A stretch of 28,519 nt of DNA from a virus. The stretch is from the IMG/VR virus record IMGVR_UViG_3300031578_000259, positions 1-28,519 of that record, one strand, 5' to 3'. Positions 22,922 through 28,519 of this stretch are shown here, piece by piece. The notes beneath the pieces are model-generated. The model was not told the origin of the DNA. It made no database searches and saw only the letters and a list, made by a program, of their open reading frames with translations. Every line of letters starts with the position of its first letter. The stretch's first letter is position 1. The translations under genes and the position numbers were made by a program.

Positions 22922-23053
22922 TCAATCCTCGTTATAATAACTATATATATATTCTATAAGTTCATCGATTTTCGTTAGGCAGTCGTCCCAGTTCACCATC
23001 TCACTTTTGAGATGACATTTGAACTCGTCGTTTTCGATCAATCGATCCCCCAT
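22922..23053 (-). CDS. Small acidic protein between glutaredoxin-type gene and minor capsid gene
   Basis: A 43-codon frame reads MGDRLIENDEFKCHLKSEMV then NWDDCLTKIDELIEYIYSYY and NED, with its TGA one base before the minor capsid ATG. The helical, acidic composition and tight spacing support a real gene. A TTG at 23041 behind GGGGGATC is another possible start. The AT-rich 3' end (TATATATATA) could also hold a TATA box for the next gene. Confidence 0.55.
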   Translation of the reverse strand: MGDRLIENDEFKCHLKSEMVNWDDCLTKIDELIEYIYSYYNED

Positions 23054-23111
23054 CCCGGCGGCGGGGCAATGTCACTACAGAAGAGCTCGCGCCAATTGTT
23101 ATCACAATAAT

Positions 23112-23264
23112 CTAAGACGCTCTGTAGATCATCGCACGCATTTTGCATTTCAGCACCCCTTGATTGTACCCGATCAGCCAGCATATCTTTTCAAAGAGAT
23201 CAAACTCGTCGTCTTGACGTCGGTACAGGTTCTCGTAGATCAGGTCGATATGGTCGAAATTCAT
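23112..23264 (-). CDS. Small unknown protein
   Basis: A 50-residue product reads MNFDHIDLIYENLYRRQDDE then FDLFEKICWLIGYNQGVLKC and ends in a basic segment. Start ATG 23264 overlaps the stop of the glutaredoxin-like gene (ATGA). Mixed acidic and hydrophobic helix; no family recognised. Confidence 0.55.
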   Translation of the reverse strand: MNFDHIDLIYENLYRRQDDEFDLFEKICWLIGYNQGVLKCKMRAMIYRAS

Positions 23265-23542
23265 AGTATCCTCGTCACCTCCACCACGATGTCGCGACCA
23301 TCGCACAGATGCGAAGCCGGGATCGCGTCGCCGGTTGCCGGGTTTCGGACAATCGGAGCCGCGAATAGCTCATCAATTGCACCGTGGTGGCCCGACATCC
23401 TCAAATCGGTGACGATCTCAGCCGATGCGCCGTAATCAATTTGATCGAGCTGAACCTCTCTGAACGGGATGTTTTCGGCCAGCAGCGCCCGCTTGACCTG
23501 CTCGCACCCCGAACACGTGGGCATGGTGTAGAGCTCGATCAT
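23261..23542 (-). CDS. Glutaredoxin-like thiol-redox protein
   Basis: The protein (93 aa) begins MIELYTMPTCSGCEQVKRAL, the beta strand and CxxC (Cys 10, 13) active site of a glutaredoxin/thioredoxin fold, followed by ENIPFREVQLD and a FAAPIVRNP segment that supplies the cis-Pro. It would reduce or form disulfides. It overlaps its neighbours by 4 nt on both sides, so it is part of the head operon. A redox protein there may aid folding of the many cysteine-rich viral proteins or modify a host target; both are guesses. Confidence 0.75.
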   Translation of the reverse strand: MIELYTMPTCSGCEQVKRALLAENIPFREVQLDQIDYGASAEIVTDLRMSGHHGAIDELFAAPIVRNPATGDAIPASHLCDGRDIVVEVTRIL

Positions 23543-23676
23543 ATTTCCAGCCTCTTTTTGATGTCCTCAAACTCGTCGGTTTTCAATACCAACCCGCCCG
23601 CAATTACGCCATCGACATGCAGCCAAACCTTGATGTTGTTGGCCGTCTCCCATTCAGTCGTCATCAAATACCTCAT
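23539..23676 (-). CDS. Small protein after portal gene
   Basis: A 45-residue product reads MRYLMTTEWETANNIKVWLH then VDGVIAGGLVLKTDEFEDIK. The ATG overlaps the portal stop (ATGA) and its stop overlaps the glutaredoxin-like ATG. Predicted strand-strand-helix with acidic residues; function unknown. Confidence 0.58.
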   Translation of the reverse strand: MRYLMTTEWETANNIKVWLHVDGVIAGGLVLKTDEFEDIKKRLEI

Positions 23677-25187
23677 ACGGTCTCCTCCTCCTCGGTTCCG
23701 GGGAGGCTTTCGAGCTGGAGCGGCCCCTCGCCTCCTGGGGGCTGGACCGTCGGTTCGTTCGCCTTCAACTCCTCCATGATCCGATCGGAATCTTCCTGAG
23801 ACAGACCCATCTCGCGATGACACTGCTGGGGCGAATAGATCCTGGACCTGACGAGGATCTCATGACGTTGGGCGGTCTCGGTCGGATCTGACGCGAGCGA
23901 CAGCTCCCAGTCCATCGTCACATCAGAGGCGGCGAACTTCGGGACGTCTCCCAGAGACAGCCTCGACGCGGCTTCAAGAATCGAGGGTATCGCGTCCCAA
24001 AAAGCGGTCTGGAACCGCCGGAGGTGGTCCATCGTAGGCGTCAGTTCTAGCATCAGTGCCCGGCCGCTGGCGACATTGGCCGACTCTACACCCGAGACCA
24101 TAGCCGCCGAAAGTTCGGTCACATTCACGAACGATATCAGAAGGTCGATGAGTTCCTGGGAGATGTGAGGTGATGAGTCCAGAGGGGCGGCCACGAACGC
24201 CACGGCCTTGGAGGCGTCCATCTCGTCGCCCCAGACCATCAGAGGCTTTTCAGGGTCCCATTTTACCCGGTCGGTGTCGGGATCTCGCTTAACCTGATCT
24301 CTGGCTACGACCGAAACGGGTTTCGAGTGGCCGCTGTGGTTGTACCTCCGCTGAGATAGGGCCATCTCCAAGGCTTCGACGATGCTCAAAGCTTCTGAGG
24401 AGAATGAAGCGTCTGGGATGCCGTAAGCCTTATCGCTCGTCCTGGAGTTCCAGATCGGAAACACGCACCACCCCGGAACCTCCTGACGATCGTCTCCGCT
24501 GAGATCGTAACCCTTGAACTTCTCCTTTTTCACGTCGAGAGCTACACGTTCCAGGATCGCCGCACCGAGAACCTGATCCTTTAGTTTGTAAAGCCGGTAT
24601 TCGATTGCCTTCTCTGAATGAATCTCGATCTTGAGCCAGGTGATCGTGTTCTTGACGCCGGGAATGCCATCAAGTCCTGTCGTCCTTTCGACGTCGGACT
24701 CTTCCCACGAATCGTATATGACGTGATACTGGAACTCACGGTCGTCGTCGGGCCAACAGACGGGAATCCAGCAGTCGGGCCGAACCGACCGGACCTTAAC
24801 CCGATCGCCGCTTCGAGAGACTTTCACGATGCCACAACCACACCGACACCAATCGGCACCGGCCTCCTCCAGCGTCACTGGGAACCTGTCCCGATCCATC
24901 CAGACGGTGAGGGCCTTGTCGACCTCTTCAGCTTCGAGCGAGATCTCGAGCTCAGGTAGAGCCCCGTTCAGAACCACACCCACGGCCTTCTCTGGGAGAG
25001 GTACTTTGATGTGCAGTTTCTTCGGCTTCGCTTCGGTGTCCTTCTCCAGCCAGTTCTGCATCACCAAAAACGACGACCGCCCGCCCGCGAAGATGTCGAT
25101 ATTGTCGGTCATCCCCTTGATCCGGGCGGCCTCGTCGGTCGGGGGCCAGGGCTTGTCGTCTTCGAGAAAATCTAGGTTAGTGAGCAT
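23673..25187 (-). CDS. Portal protein (SPP1 gp6-like)
   Basis: The protein (504 aa) forms the twelve-subunit ring through which DNA enters and leaves the head. Supporting features are the helical wing (DRDRFPVTLEEAGADW), the strand-rich clip and stem area, the segment SAAMVSGVESANVASGRALM (typical of phage portals: S--G-ALK-L), and a C-terminal helical region with SRIYSPQQCHREMGLS. Length, position after the terminase and before the minor capsid gene agree with gp6-type portals. Start ATG 25187 overlaps the previous gene by about 11 nt. Confidence 0.85.
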   Translation of the reverse strand: MLTNLDFLEDDKPWPPTDEAARIKGMTDNIDIFAGGRSSFLVMQNWLEKDTEAKPKKLHIKVPLPEKAVGVVLNGALPELEISLEAEEVDKALTVWMDRDRFPVTLEEAGADWCRCGCGIVKVSRSGDRVKVRSVRPDCWIPVCWPDDDREFQYHVIYDSWEESDVERTTGLDGIPGVKNTITWLKIEIHSEKAIEYRLYKLKDQVLGAAILERVALDVKKEKFKGYDLSGDDRQEVPGWCVFPIWNSRTSDKAYGIPDASFSSEALSIVEALEMALSQRRYNHSGHSKPVSVVARDQVKRDPDTDRVKWDPEKPLMVWGDEMDASKAVAFVAAPLDSSPHISQELIDLLISFVNVTELSAAMVSGVESANVASGRALMLELTPTMDHLRRFQTAFWDAIPSILEAASRLSLGDVPKFAASDVTMDWELSLASDPTETAQRHEILVRSRIYSPQQCHREMGLSQEDSDRIMEELKANEPTVQPPGGEGPLQLESLPGTEEEETV

Positions 25188-25359
25188 CGGCCCTCCTCAT
25201 GTCTTCGTTCTTGTTCATCCTCGTCTGGACGTCCACCATACAGGCGCCGCAGACGGGATGGTTCTGCACCATCACCTGTCGCGTCCGGCCCTCCTGCTCG
25301 TCCAACCGGCTCCAGCGTTCCACCGCCGGGGCCTCCAGCCCACAGAAAATACAGATCAT
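25177..25359 (-). CDS. Small zinc-ribbon protein
   Basis: The protein (60 aa) has CIFCG at residues 3-7 and CGACM at 37-41, the two knuckles of a zinc ribbon, with a charged tail. Start ATG 25359 overlaps the preceding stop (ATGA). It lies between terminase and portal genes, so it could assist packaging; this is inferred from position. Confidence 0.62.
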   Translation of the reverse strand: MICIFCGLEAPAVERWSRLDEQEGRTRQVMVQNHPVCGACMVDVQTRMNKNEDMRRADAH

Positions 25360-25601
25360 TCTCCGAACCTTCCACTATCGATCTCCAGGGATGTTATAGG
25401 ATAATATTCTGTCAAGAGTTGCAGGCTTGGGTCGTTTTCGTCGATAGTGTATACGTGCCCGGTTTCGTTTGGCTTGAACATGTCCAGCCTTACAACGTTT
25501 TCTCTAATGACGTATCGATACAATTCCCGTGGATCGCGCCCGTCTACGAAAACTTTACATTTGTTCGGGTTCCATGCGTTCACGATTTTTACTGTCACCA
25601 T
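25356..25601 (-). CDS. Small unknown protein after terminase
   Basis: The protein (81 aa) reads MVTVKIVNAWNPNKCKVFVD then GRDPRELYRYVIRENVVRLD and ends TSLEIDSGRFGE; mainly strands with one Cys. Start ATG 25601 is one base after the terminase stop. No family recognised. Confidence 0.6.
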   Translation of the reverse strand: MVTVKIVNAWNPNKCKVFVDGRDPRELYRYVIRENVVRLDMFKPNETGHVYTIDENDPSLQLLTEYYPITSLEIDSGRFGE

Positions 25602-25602
25602 C

Positions 25603-26916
25603 TTATCTCATCTCCCTAATCATATATCTACAGCCATATCTTATCGCATCTGGAAAATGTGAACCGTCATGCAGCGGCTTCTCTTCTTTACTATTCTCAT
25701 CCCAACGATAATTATTAATGTATTTTATAGCGTTCGGACAATCCGAACTCACTTTGAGCCAGCCCTGGGAGAACATCGTGGCGACGTCCAGGATGCCGTC
25801 CTTAACGTGATTGTCCGCGCCTCGGATGTGCTCGACCTCGGCCCGCCCCGATCGTCGGCATTCTGTGATGAAGGCCGCCGCTGACGGATCGCACAAGCCA
25901 AGAGGATAGATCGGGTGGCCGTTCCACCGGCATAAGTTTACCATGTCCTCTATGTATTGCGTAGGGGCCTTCTGGCGGCCTCTGTGGTCTTTGGGGTCAT
26001 AGTACACCTCTTTGACCAAGAACCACGTTAAACGGTCATTCTGAGAAGGATCTCTAGCCAATCCGTACAAACCGGCGGCAAAAGCATCCGAAGTGCCGTA
26101 ATCGATGGAATAAATCCAGTCGATGAAATCCGTAGGCAGGCTTCGAGCGGCCACCACGAACCCATCCCCGACTTCAGGACGGAAGAAGTCCCAGATCCGA
26201 CCTTCGGCCACGGTCCTCTGGCCGAGGATGTACCGATCGTGCCAAACCGACCCTTCCGGATACATCCGCTTATACCAATCTTTCGTCTTTTCGGAGAGGG
26301 ACGGGTTATCGTCCATCGTGAAGTGTAGATAGAATATGTCTTCCGGTTTAAAATTATTCAACCATTCAGTATAAAACGGCTCGTCTGGCCCTTCTGGGTT
26401 AAGCGAAATCCAGATCTTCGCACCGTCTACCGAAAGCCTCGCCATGCCCTGTTGGAGAAACGAGATCGGCATCAGGATAGCTTCGTCCAGGAAGATTCCC
26501 GCCAGCGTTGCCCCCTGGATCAGATCTTGCGATCGCTCGTCCTTCCCGCCAAAGATCCAGTAGATGTTGTGGTGGCCCATCCATTCGACTTCGAGGAAGT
26601 TCTCGGTCGAACCGTGGTGATCGTTGATCTTCGCGCCTTGGGCCAGGAGCGCCCTTTTGAGCGGCCTTATGATGTTCCGGCGAGCGGAGCCTATCGTCTT
26701 CCCGCAAAACGCGAACTCGTAATCGTCAAATTCGCTTTGAGCCCACATCGCAAACGAGAAGCTGCCCGTCAACGTTTTGCCAGACCGGACGGCCCCTTCC
26801 ATGCAGATAATCCTCTTGTGCGAAACGGGCGACTCAGGCAACCACCATGACAGCACCTTATAGCCCTTCTCGCTAAATGTAGGGGACCACTGGAACGAGG
26901 CTTTAGCCTGCATCAT
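25603..26916 (-). CDS. terL: Terminase large subunit (DNA packaging ATPase-nuclease)
   Basis: The protein (437 aa) drives DNA into the procapsid and cuts it. The ATPase half has a Walker A-type GAVRSGKT (about 41-48), a motif FCGKTIGSARR, and Walker B FLDEA (about 142-146). The nuclease half shows SIDYGTSDAFAAG, LCDPSAAAFI and DGSHFPDAIRYG, with Asp residues typical of RNase H-like terminase nucleases. Start is uncertain: TTG 26928 is the longest, while ATG 26916/26913 lies behind GAGG and is preferred. The gene is preceded by the small-terminase-like gene, as usual. Confidence 0.93.
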   Translation of the reverse strand: MMQAKASFQWSPTFSEKGYKVLSWWLPESPVSHKRIICMEGAVRSGKTLTGSFSFAMWAQSEFDDYEFAFCGKTIGSARRNIIRPLKRALLAQGAKINDHHGSTENFLEVEWMGHHNIYWIFGGKDERSQDLIQGATLAGIFLDEAILMPISFLQQGMARLSVDGAKIWISLNPEGPDEPFYTEWLNNFKPEDIFYLHFTMDDNPSLSEKTKDWYKRMYPEGSVWHDRYILGQRTVAEGRIWDFFRPEVGDGFVVAARSLPTDFIDWIYSIDYGTSDAFAAGLYGLARDPSQNDRLTWFLVKEVYYDPKDHRGRQKAPTQYIEDMVNLCRWNGHPIYPLGLCDPSAAAFITECRRSGRAEVEHIRGADNHVKDGILDVATMFSQGWLKVSSDCPNAIKYINNYRWDENSKEEKPLHDGSHFPDAIRYGCRYMIREMR

Positions 26917-26954
26917 CGGCCTCGACAAATACGGCGTTCAGGAAACCCCGCAGG

Positions 26955-27407
26955 CTAATCTGATCCATCAGTACCGCCCTCCTCTCCCCAGTCGAGCGTA
27001 TCGGCCACGTTCCGCAACGCCGATATCAGCCCGTCGTCAGGTTTCGCGACATCCCCGCCCGCCGGAACCAGCATCTTATATGCGTCCATCTCGGCTCTTT
27101 TCGCGGAGACCGCTGGCCCGTACCTATCTTTCGCTGCTGCCTTTACCGCCAGATCCGCCAAATCTTTAGCAATTCCTCTGATGTGTTTTTGGATTTCCAT
27201 TGATGACGCGATCTCACCCGCCGCCCTTCCAGCCTCGACAGCATCCCGCATGCATCCGCTTTTGTGGCGAGCGATAGCGCCGTGCGACGGTCCGAAACGG
27301 TCCGTTATCGTCCGATATGACTCCTCTCTTGTGATAGCTGCCTCTATTTCTTCACGTTGTGGGTGAGTACAGATGGAGCATGGGCGGGGCAATTTAGGCC
27401 ACCTCAA
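26955..27407 (-). CDS. Small terminase-like zinc/HTH protein
   Basis: The protein (150 aa) starts with CSICTHPQREEIEAAITREE and then SYRTITDRFGPSHGAIARHK, with Cys 10, 13, His 48 and Cys 52 framing a helix-turn-helix. This zinc-HTH layout occurs in many phage proteins located where the small terminase subunit should be. The rest is helical (oligomerisation). Its place just before terL supports a role in recognising the packaging site. Confidence 0.65.
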   Translation of the reverse strand: MRWPKLPRPCSICTHPQREEIEAAITREESYRTITDRFGPSHGAIARHKSGCMRDAVEAGRAAGEIASSMEIQKHIRGIAKDLADLAVKAAAKDRYGPAVSAKRAEMDAYKMLVPAGGDVAKPDDGLISALRNVADTLDWGEEGGTDGSD

Positions 27408-27762
27408 AGAACTCTTTCAAAGTTTCTCTGAACTCAATCGCGCCTTTTGTGAGGTTGAATTCGTCTTCGTTCACGTAACAATCCCAGACCGCAATAAAAT
27501 CGAATAGTAACCCACGTACAGCGTCCTCGATGGTGAATCCGAACGCCCACTCGTGATTTAACTCCTCACCACAATGGAGCAACCACACCCACGGCAAAAA
27601 GAGATCTTTCACACCATACTCTTCATCTGAATAACTTAATACTACCCGGATGGGCTGTTTCGTTCTTAGGGTTATGACGCACCAATCATCGTCGTCCTCT
27701 GCACCGACGCCATTGCTGAAAACCGTCCCTTCTGGGATCAAATATAGCGTCTGGAGCACCAT
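27394..27762 (-). CDS. Unknown protein heading the packaging operon
   Basis: The protein (122 aa) begins MVLQTLYLIPEGTVFSNGVG and has an acidic middle (AEDDDDWCVITLRTKQPIRV), aromatic-rich strands and a C-terminal helix (KGAIEFRETLKEFFEVA). ATG 27762 overlaps the stop of a tiny upstream frame (TGATG); a GTG at 27765 is possible. No homologous family was recognised. It is the first sizeable gene behind the late-type promoter at 27841-27870. Confidence 0.6.
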   Translation of the reverse strand: MVLQTLYLIPEGTVFSNGVGAEDDDDWCVITLRTKQPIRVVLSYSDEEYGVKDLFLPWVWLLHCGEELNHEWAFGFTIEDAVRGLLFDFIAVWDCYVNEDEFNLTKGAIEFRETLKEFFEVA

Positions 27763-27818
27763 CACTGCCCCCGGTGAGATTGAATTGTGCTGACGGAATA
27801 AAAACAGCCTTCGCTCAT
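27762..27818 (-). CDS. Possible 18-residue leader peptide
   Basis: A tiny frame, MSEGCFYSVSTIQSHRGQ, starts about 27 nt after the TATA box of the late-type promoter, as expected for a leaderless start, and its stop overlaps the next gene (TGATG). It may only serve to feed ribosomes to the next start. Confidence 0.35.
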   Translation of the reverse strand: MSEGCFYSVSTIQSHRGQ

Positions 27819-27840
27819 TACCTTATGGTTATCGTTCGCA

Positions 27841-27870
27841 TAATATATAAGTGTATCGTGACGGTACCGT
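27841..27870 (-). promoter_or_regulatory. Late-type promoter of the packaging/head operon
   Basis: On the minus strand ACGGTACCGTCACGATACA (27852-27870) is followed by CTTATATATTATG, a strong TATA-like box. The predicted start is near 27820. The element differs by one base from the copy at 15023-15041 and has the same spacing to the TATA box. Confidence 0.7.
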
Positions 27871-27887
27871 TTGGCTGCACCGTAATC

Positions 27888-27917
27888 TATATATAGGAGT
27901 ACGTACATACGTATGTA
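27888..27917 (+). promoter_or_regulatory. Rightward TATA box and 14-bp palindromic operator
   Basis: TATATATA (27888-27895) is about 42 nt before the ATG at 27934. The perfect palindrome TACATACGTATGTA (27904-27917) lies where transcription would start, so a bound regulator would block it. The start has a separate binding site (CAGGTGAAAG), so this transcript would carry a short leader. Confidence 0.55.
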
Positions 27918-27933
27918 TTGCAGGTGAAAGAAC

Positions 27934-28110
27934 ATGAAACCGAACCAAAGCGTGAAACTCGAAGTCGTGAAACGCCAGACGAAAACCGCCATCAGATATT
28001 ACGCTCGGCGAATGTTCCGAGCGGTCTGGTGGCCGCTCTGTGATGCAAGCGATAGAGTCGATCATTTTGACAGCCACGCAAGAGTGTGGCTCGTGGGGAG
28101 ATGGGAGTAG
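27934..28110 (+). CDS. Small basic protein, unknown
   Basis: The 58-residue product reads MKPNQSVKLEVVKRQTKTAI then RYYARRMFRAVWWPLCDASD and ends in a His/Trp/Arg-rich part. Basic and aromatic residues suggest nucleic acid binding. AGGTGAA precedes the ATG at 7-8 nt and the next gene starts at the base after its stop. First gene of the right-hand plus-strand operon. Confidence 0.58.
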   Translation: MKPNQSVKLEVVKRQTKTAIRYYARRMFRAVWWPLCDASDRVDHFDSHARVWLVGRWE

Positions 28111-28371
28111 ATGGCAAAAGATGTATTTTGCTCCATTTGTGGGGGCCATGACAGGCCCCGCGTCGGGAGGTCGGCGGCCGGTTGCAACCACCAAGTAAAA
28201 ATCGACGGCAAATTCGTCGATATCTGCGAGAAATGTTATTCAGATCAACAAGGAATGTCCCGGGAGCAGATCCGGGATAGGGATGCGACCTGGCTGAAAA
28301 ACGTGAACGAAAGCGCCGGAAAGTGGGTACCGACAGAAATGGTGATGGGCCGGCATTACAACGGGAGATGA
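28111..28371 (+). CDS. Zinc-finger protein, ClpX-type or ribbon-like
   Basis: The protein (86 aa) has CSICGGHDRP (Cys 7, 10), Cys 25 and VDICEKCYSD (Cys 39, 42), resembling a four-cysteine zinc finger such as the ClpX N-terminal type (C--C------(I/V)-G----IC--C). The C-terminal half is a charged helix. It follows the previous stop directly. Confidence 0.62.
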   Translation: MAKDVFCSICGGHDRPRVGRSAAGCNHQVKIDGKFVDICEKCYSDQQGMSREQIRDRDATWLKNVNESAGKWVPTEMVMGRHYNGR

Positions 28372-28427
28372 GACAAATGACAATACCAGCAGTGCCAGAA
28401 TGGGCGCGTGTTTTGGAGGCCCCCTGA
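28368..28427 (+). CDS. Possible 19-residue peptide
   Basis: A very short frame (MRQMTIPAVPEWARVLEAP) overlaps the preceding stop (ATGA) and the next start (TGATG). Its end contains GGAGG, which serves the next gene. It may be a coupling peptide or chance. Confidence 0.28.
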   Translation: MRQMTIPAVPEWARVLEAP

Positions 28428-28519
28428 TGCCAGGGTGCCCGGTGTGTGGAGATGCGAGATTCGTCGCACATCCATATCCTGAAGAGTCGAAATGCGCTCA
28501 CTGCGGAGCGTATTTCGAC
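28427..28519 (+). CDS. Zinc-ribbon protein, cut by the window edge
   Basis: The first 31 codons read MPGCPVCGDARFVAHPYPEE then SKCAHCGAYFD, giving CPVC and CAHC knuckles (Cys 4, 7, 23, 26) of a classical zinc ribbon. GGAGG lies 8 nt before the ATG. The gene continues beyond the window. Confidence 0.6.
   Translation, partial: MPGCPVCGDARFVAHPYPEESKCAHCGAYFD

Noticed and set aside
26399-26850. Frames of 102 and 132 codons overlapping the large terminase
   Set aside because: Both are shadows of the conserved ATPase frame and lack recognisable features.
26893-26957. A 21-codon frame between the small and large terminase genes
   Set aside because: It starts within the end of the preceding gene and runs through the start region of the terminase; nothing supports it beyond an ATG.
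27829-28501. Minus-strand frames of 121 and 169 codons opposite the right-hand operon
   Set aside because: They run antisense to short genes with zinc knuckles and coupled starts and have no ribosome binding site.
1-28519. tRNA genes, integrase, att sites or transposases
   Set aside because: No cloverleaf with TTC/GGTTC arms, no tyrosine or serine recombinase motif and no terminal inverted repeats were noticed; a tRNA scan was not possible.

Overview
The window looks like most of the genome of a head-tailed dsDNA virus or provirus (class Caudoviricetes, siphovirus-like because of the 1716-codon tape measure and tail-tube genes). Its host is probably an archaeon, possibly a methanogen. The archaeal reading rests on TATA-box promoters about 26 nt from start codons, at least three apparently leaderless or near-leaderless starts, GGAGGTGATC-type ribosome binding sites, small ribbon-helix-helix regulators and no convincing bacterial -10/-35 promoters. 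No integrase, tRNA, rRNA, CRISPR array or insertion sequence was found, so integration and exact host remain open. Function names come from reading the translations and recalling families, not from database searches.

Layout, right to left along the minus strand: a packaging and head-start block (27818 to 22112) holds an unknown leader gene, a zinc/HTH small-terminase-like protein, the large terminase, the portal, several small accessory proteins including a glutaredoxin-like one, and minor capsid protein 2. A second minus-strand block (14878 to 1) holds the scaffold, an SU10-type major capsid protein, a huge secreted repeat protein, head-tail connectors, holin-like and XhlA-like membrane proteins, two paralogous tail tube proteins, the tail assembly chaperone with a probable -1 frameshift, the tape measure and a partial distal tail gene at the window edge.

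Between these blocks lies the replication and regulation module. A plus-strand operon (17132 to 21189) encodes a primase-polymerase/SF3 helicase, a winged-helix protein and a series of very small cysteine-rich proteins. A second plus-strand set (21434 to 22108) encodes an RHH-like regulator with an operator over its own start. A minus-strand set (17079 to 15298) encodes small proteins and two conserved phage proteins of unknown role. A third plus-strand group begins at 27934 and runs off the right edge.

The most unusual signals are at DNA level. A 19-bp element, ACGGTACCRTCRCGATACA, occurs exactly three times, each outside genes; two copies sit immediately upstream of TATA boxes that head the two structural blocks, which suggests a virus-specific late promoter class. 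A 44/49-bp tandem satellite built from degenerate pentamers lies between the early minus-strand operon and the capsid promoter. An array of about ten GGACCAGC octamers in both orientations and all three reading frames is embedded in the 3' part of the primase-helicase gene and looks like a replication or protein-binding site. Several structural genes also appear to start at non-standard codons behind good ribosome binding sites.
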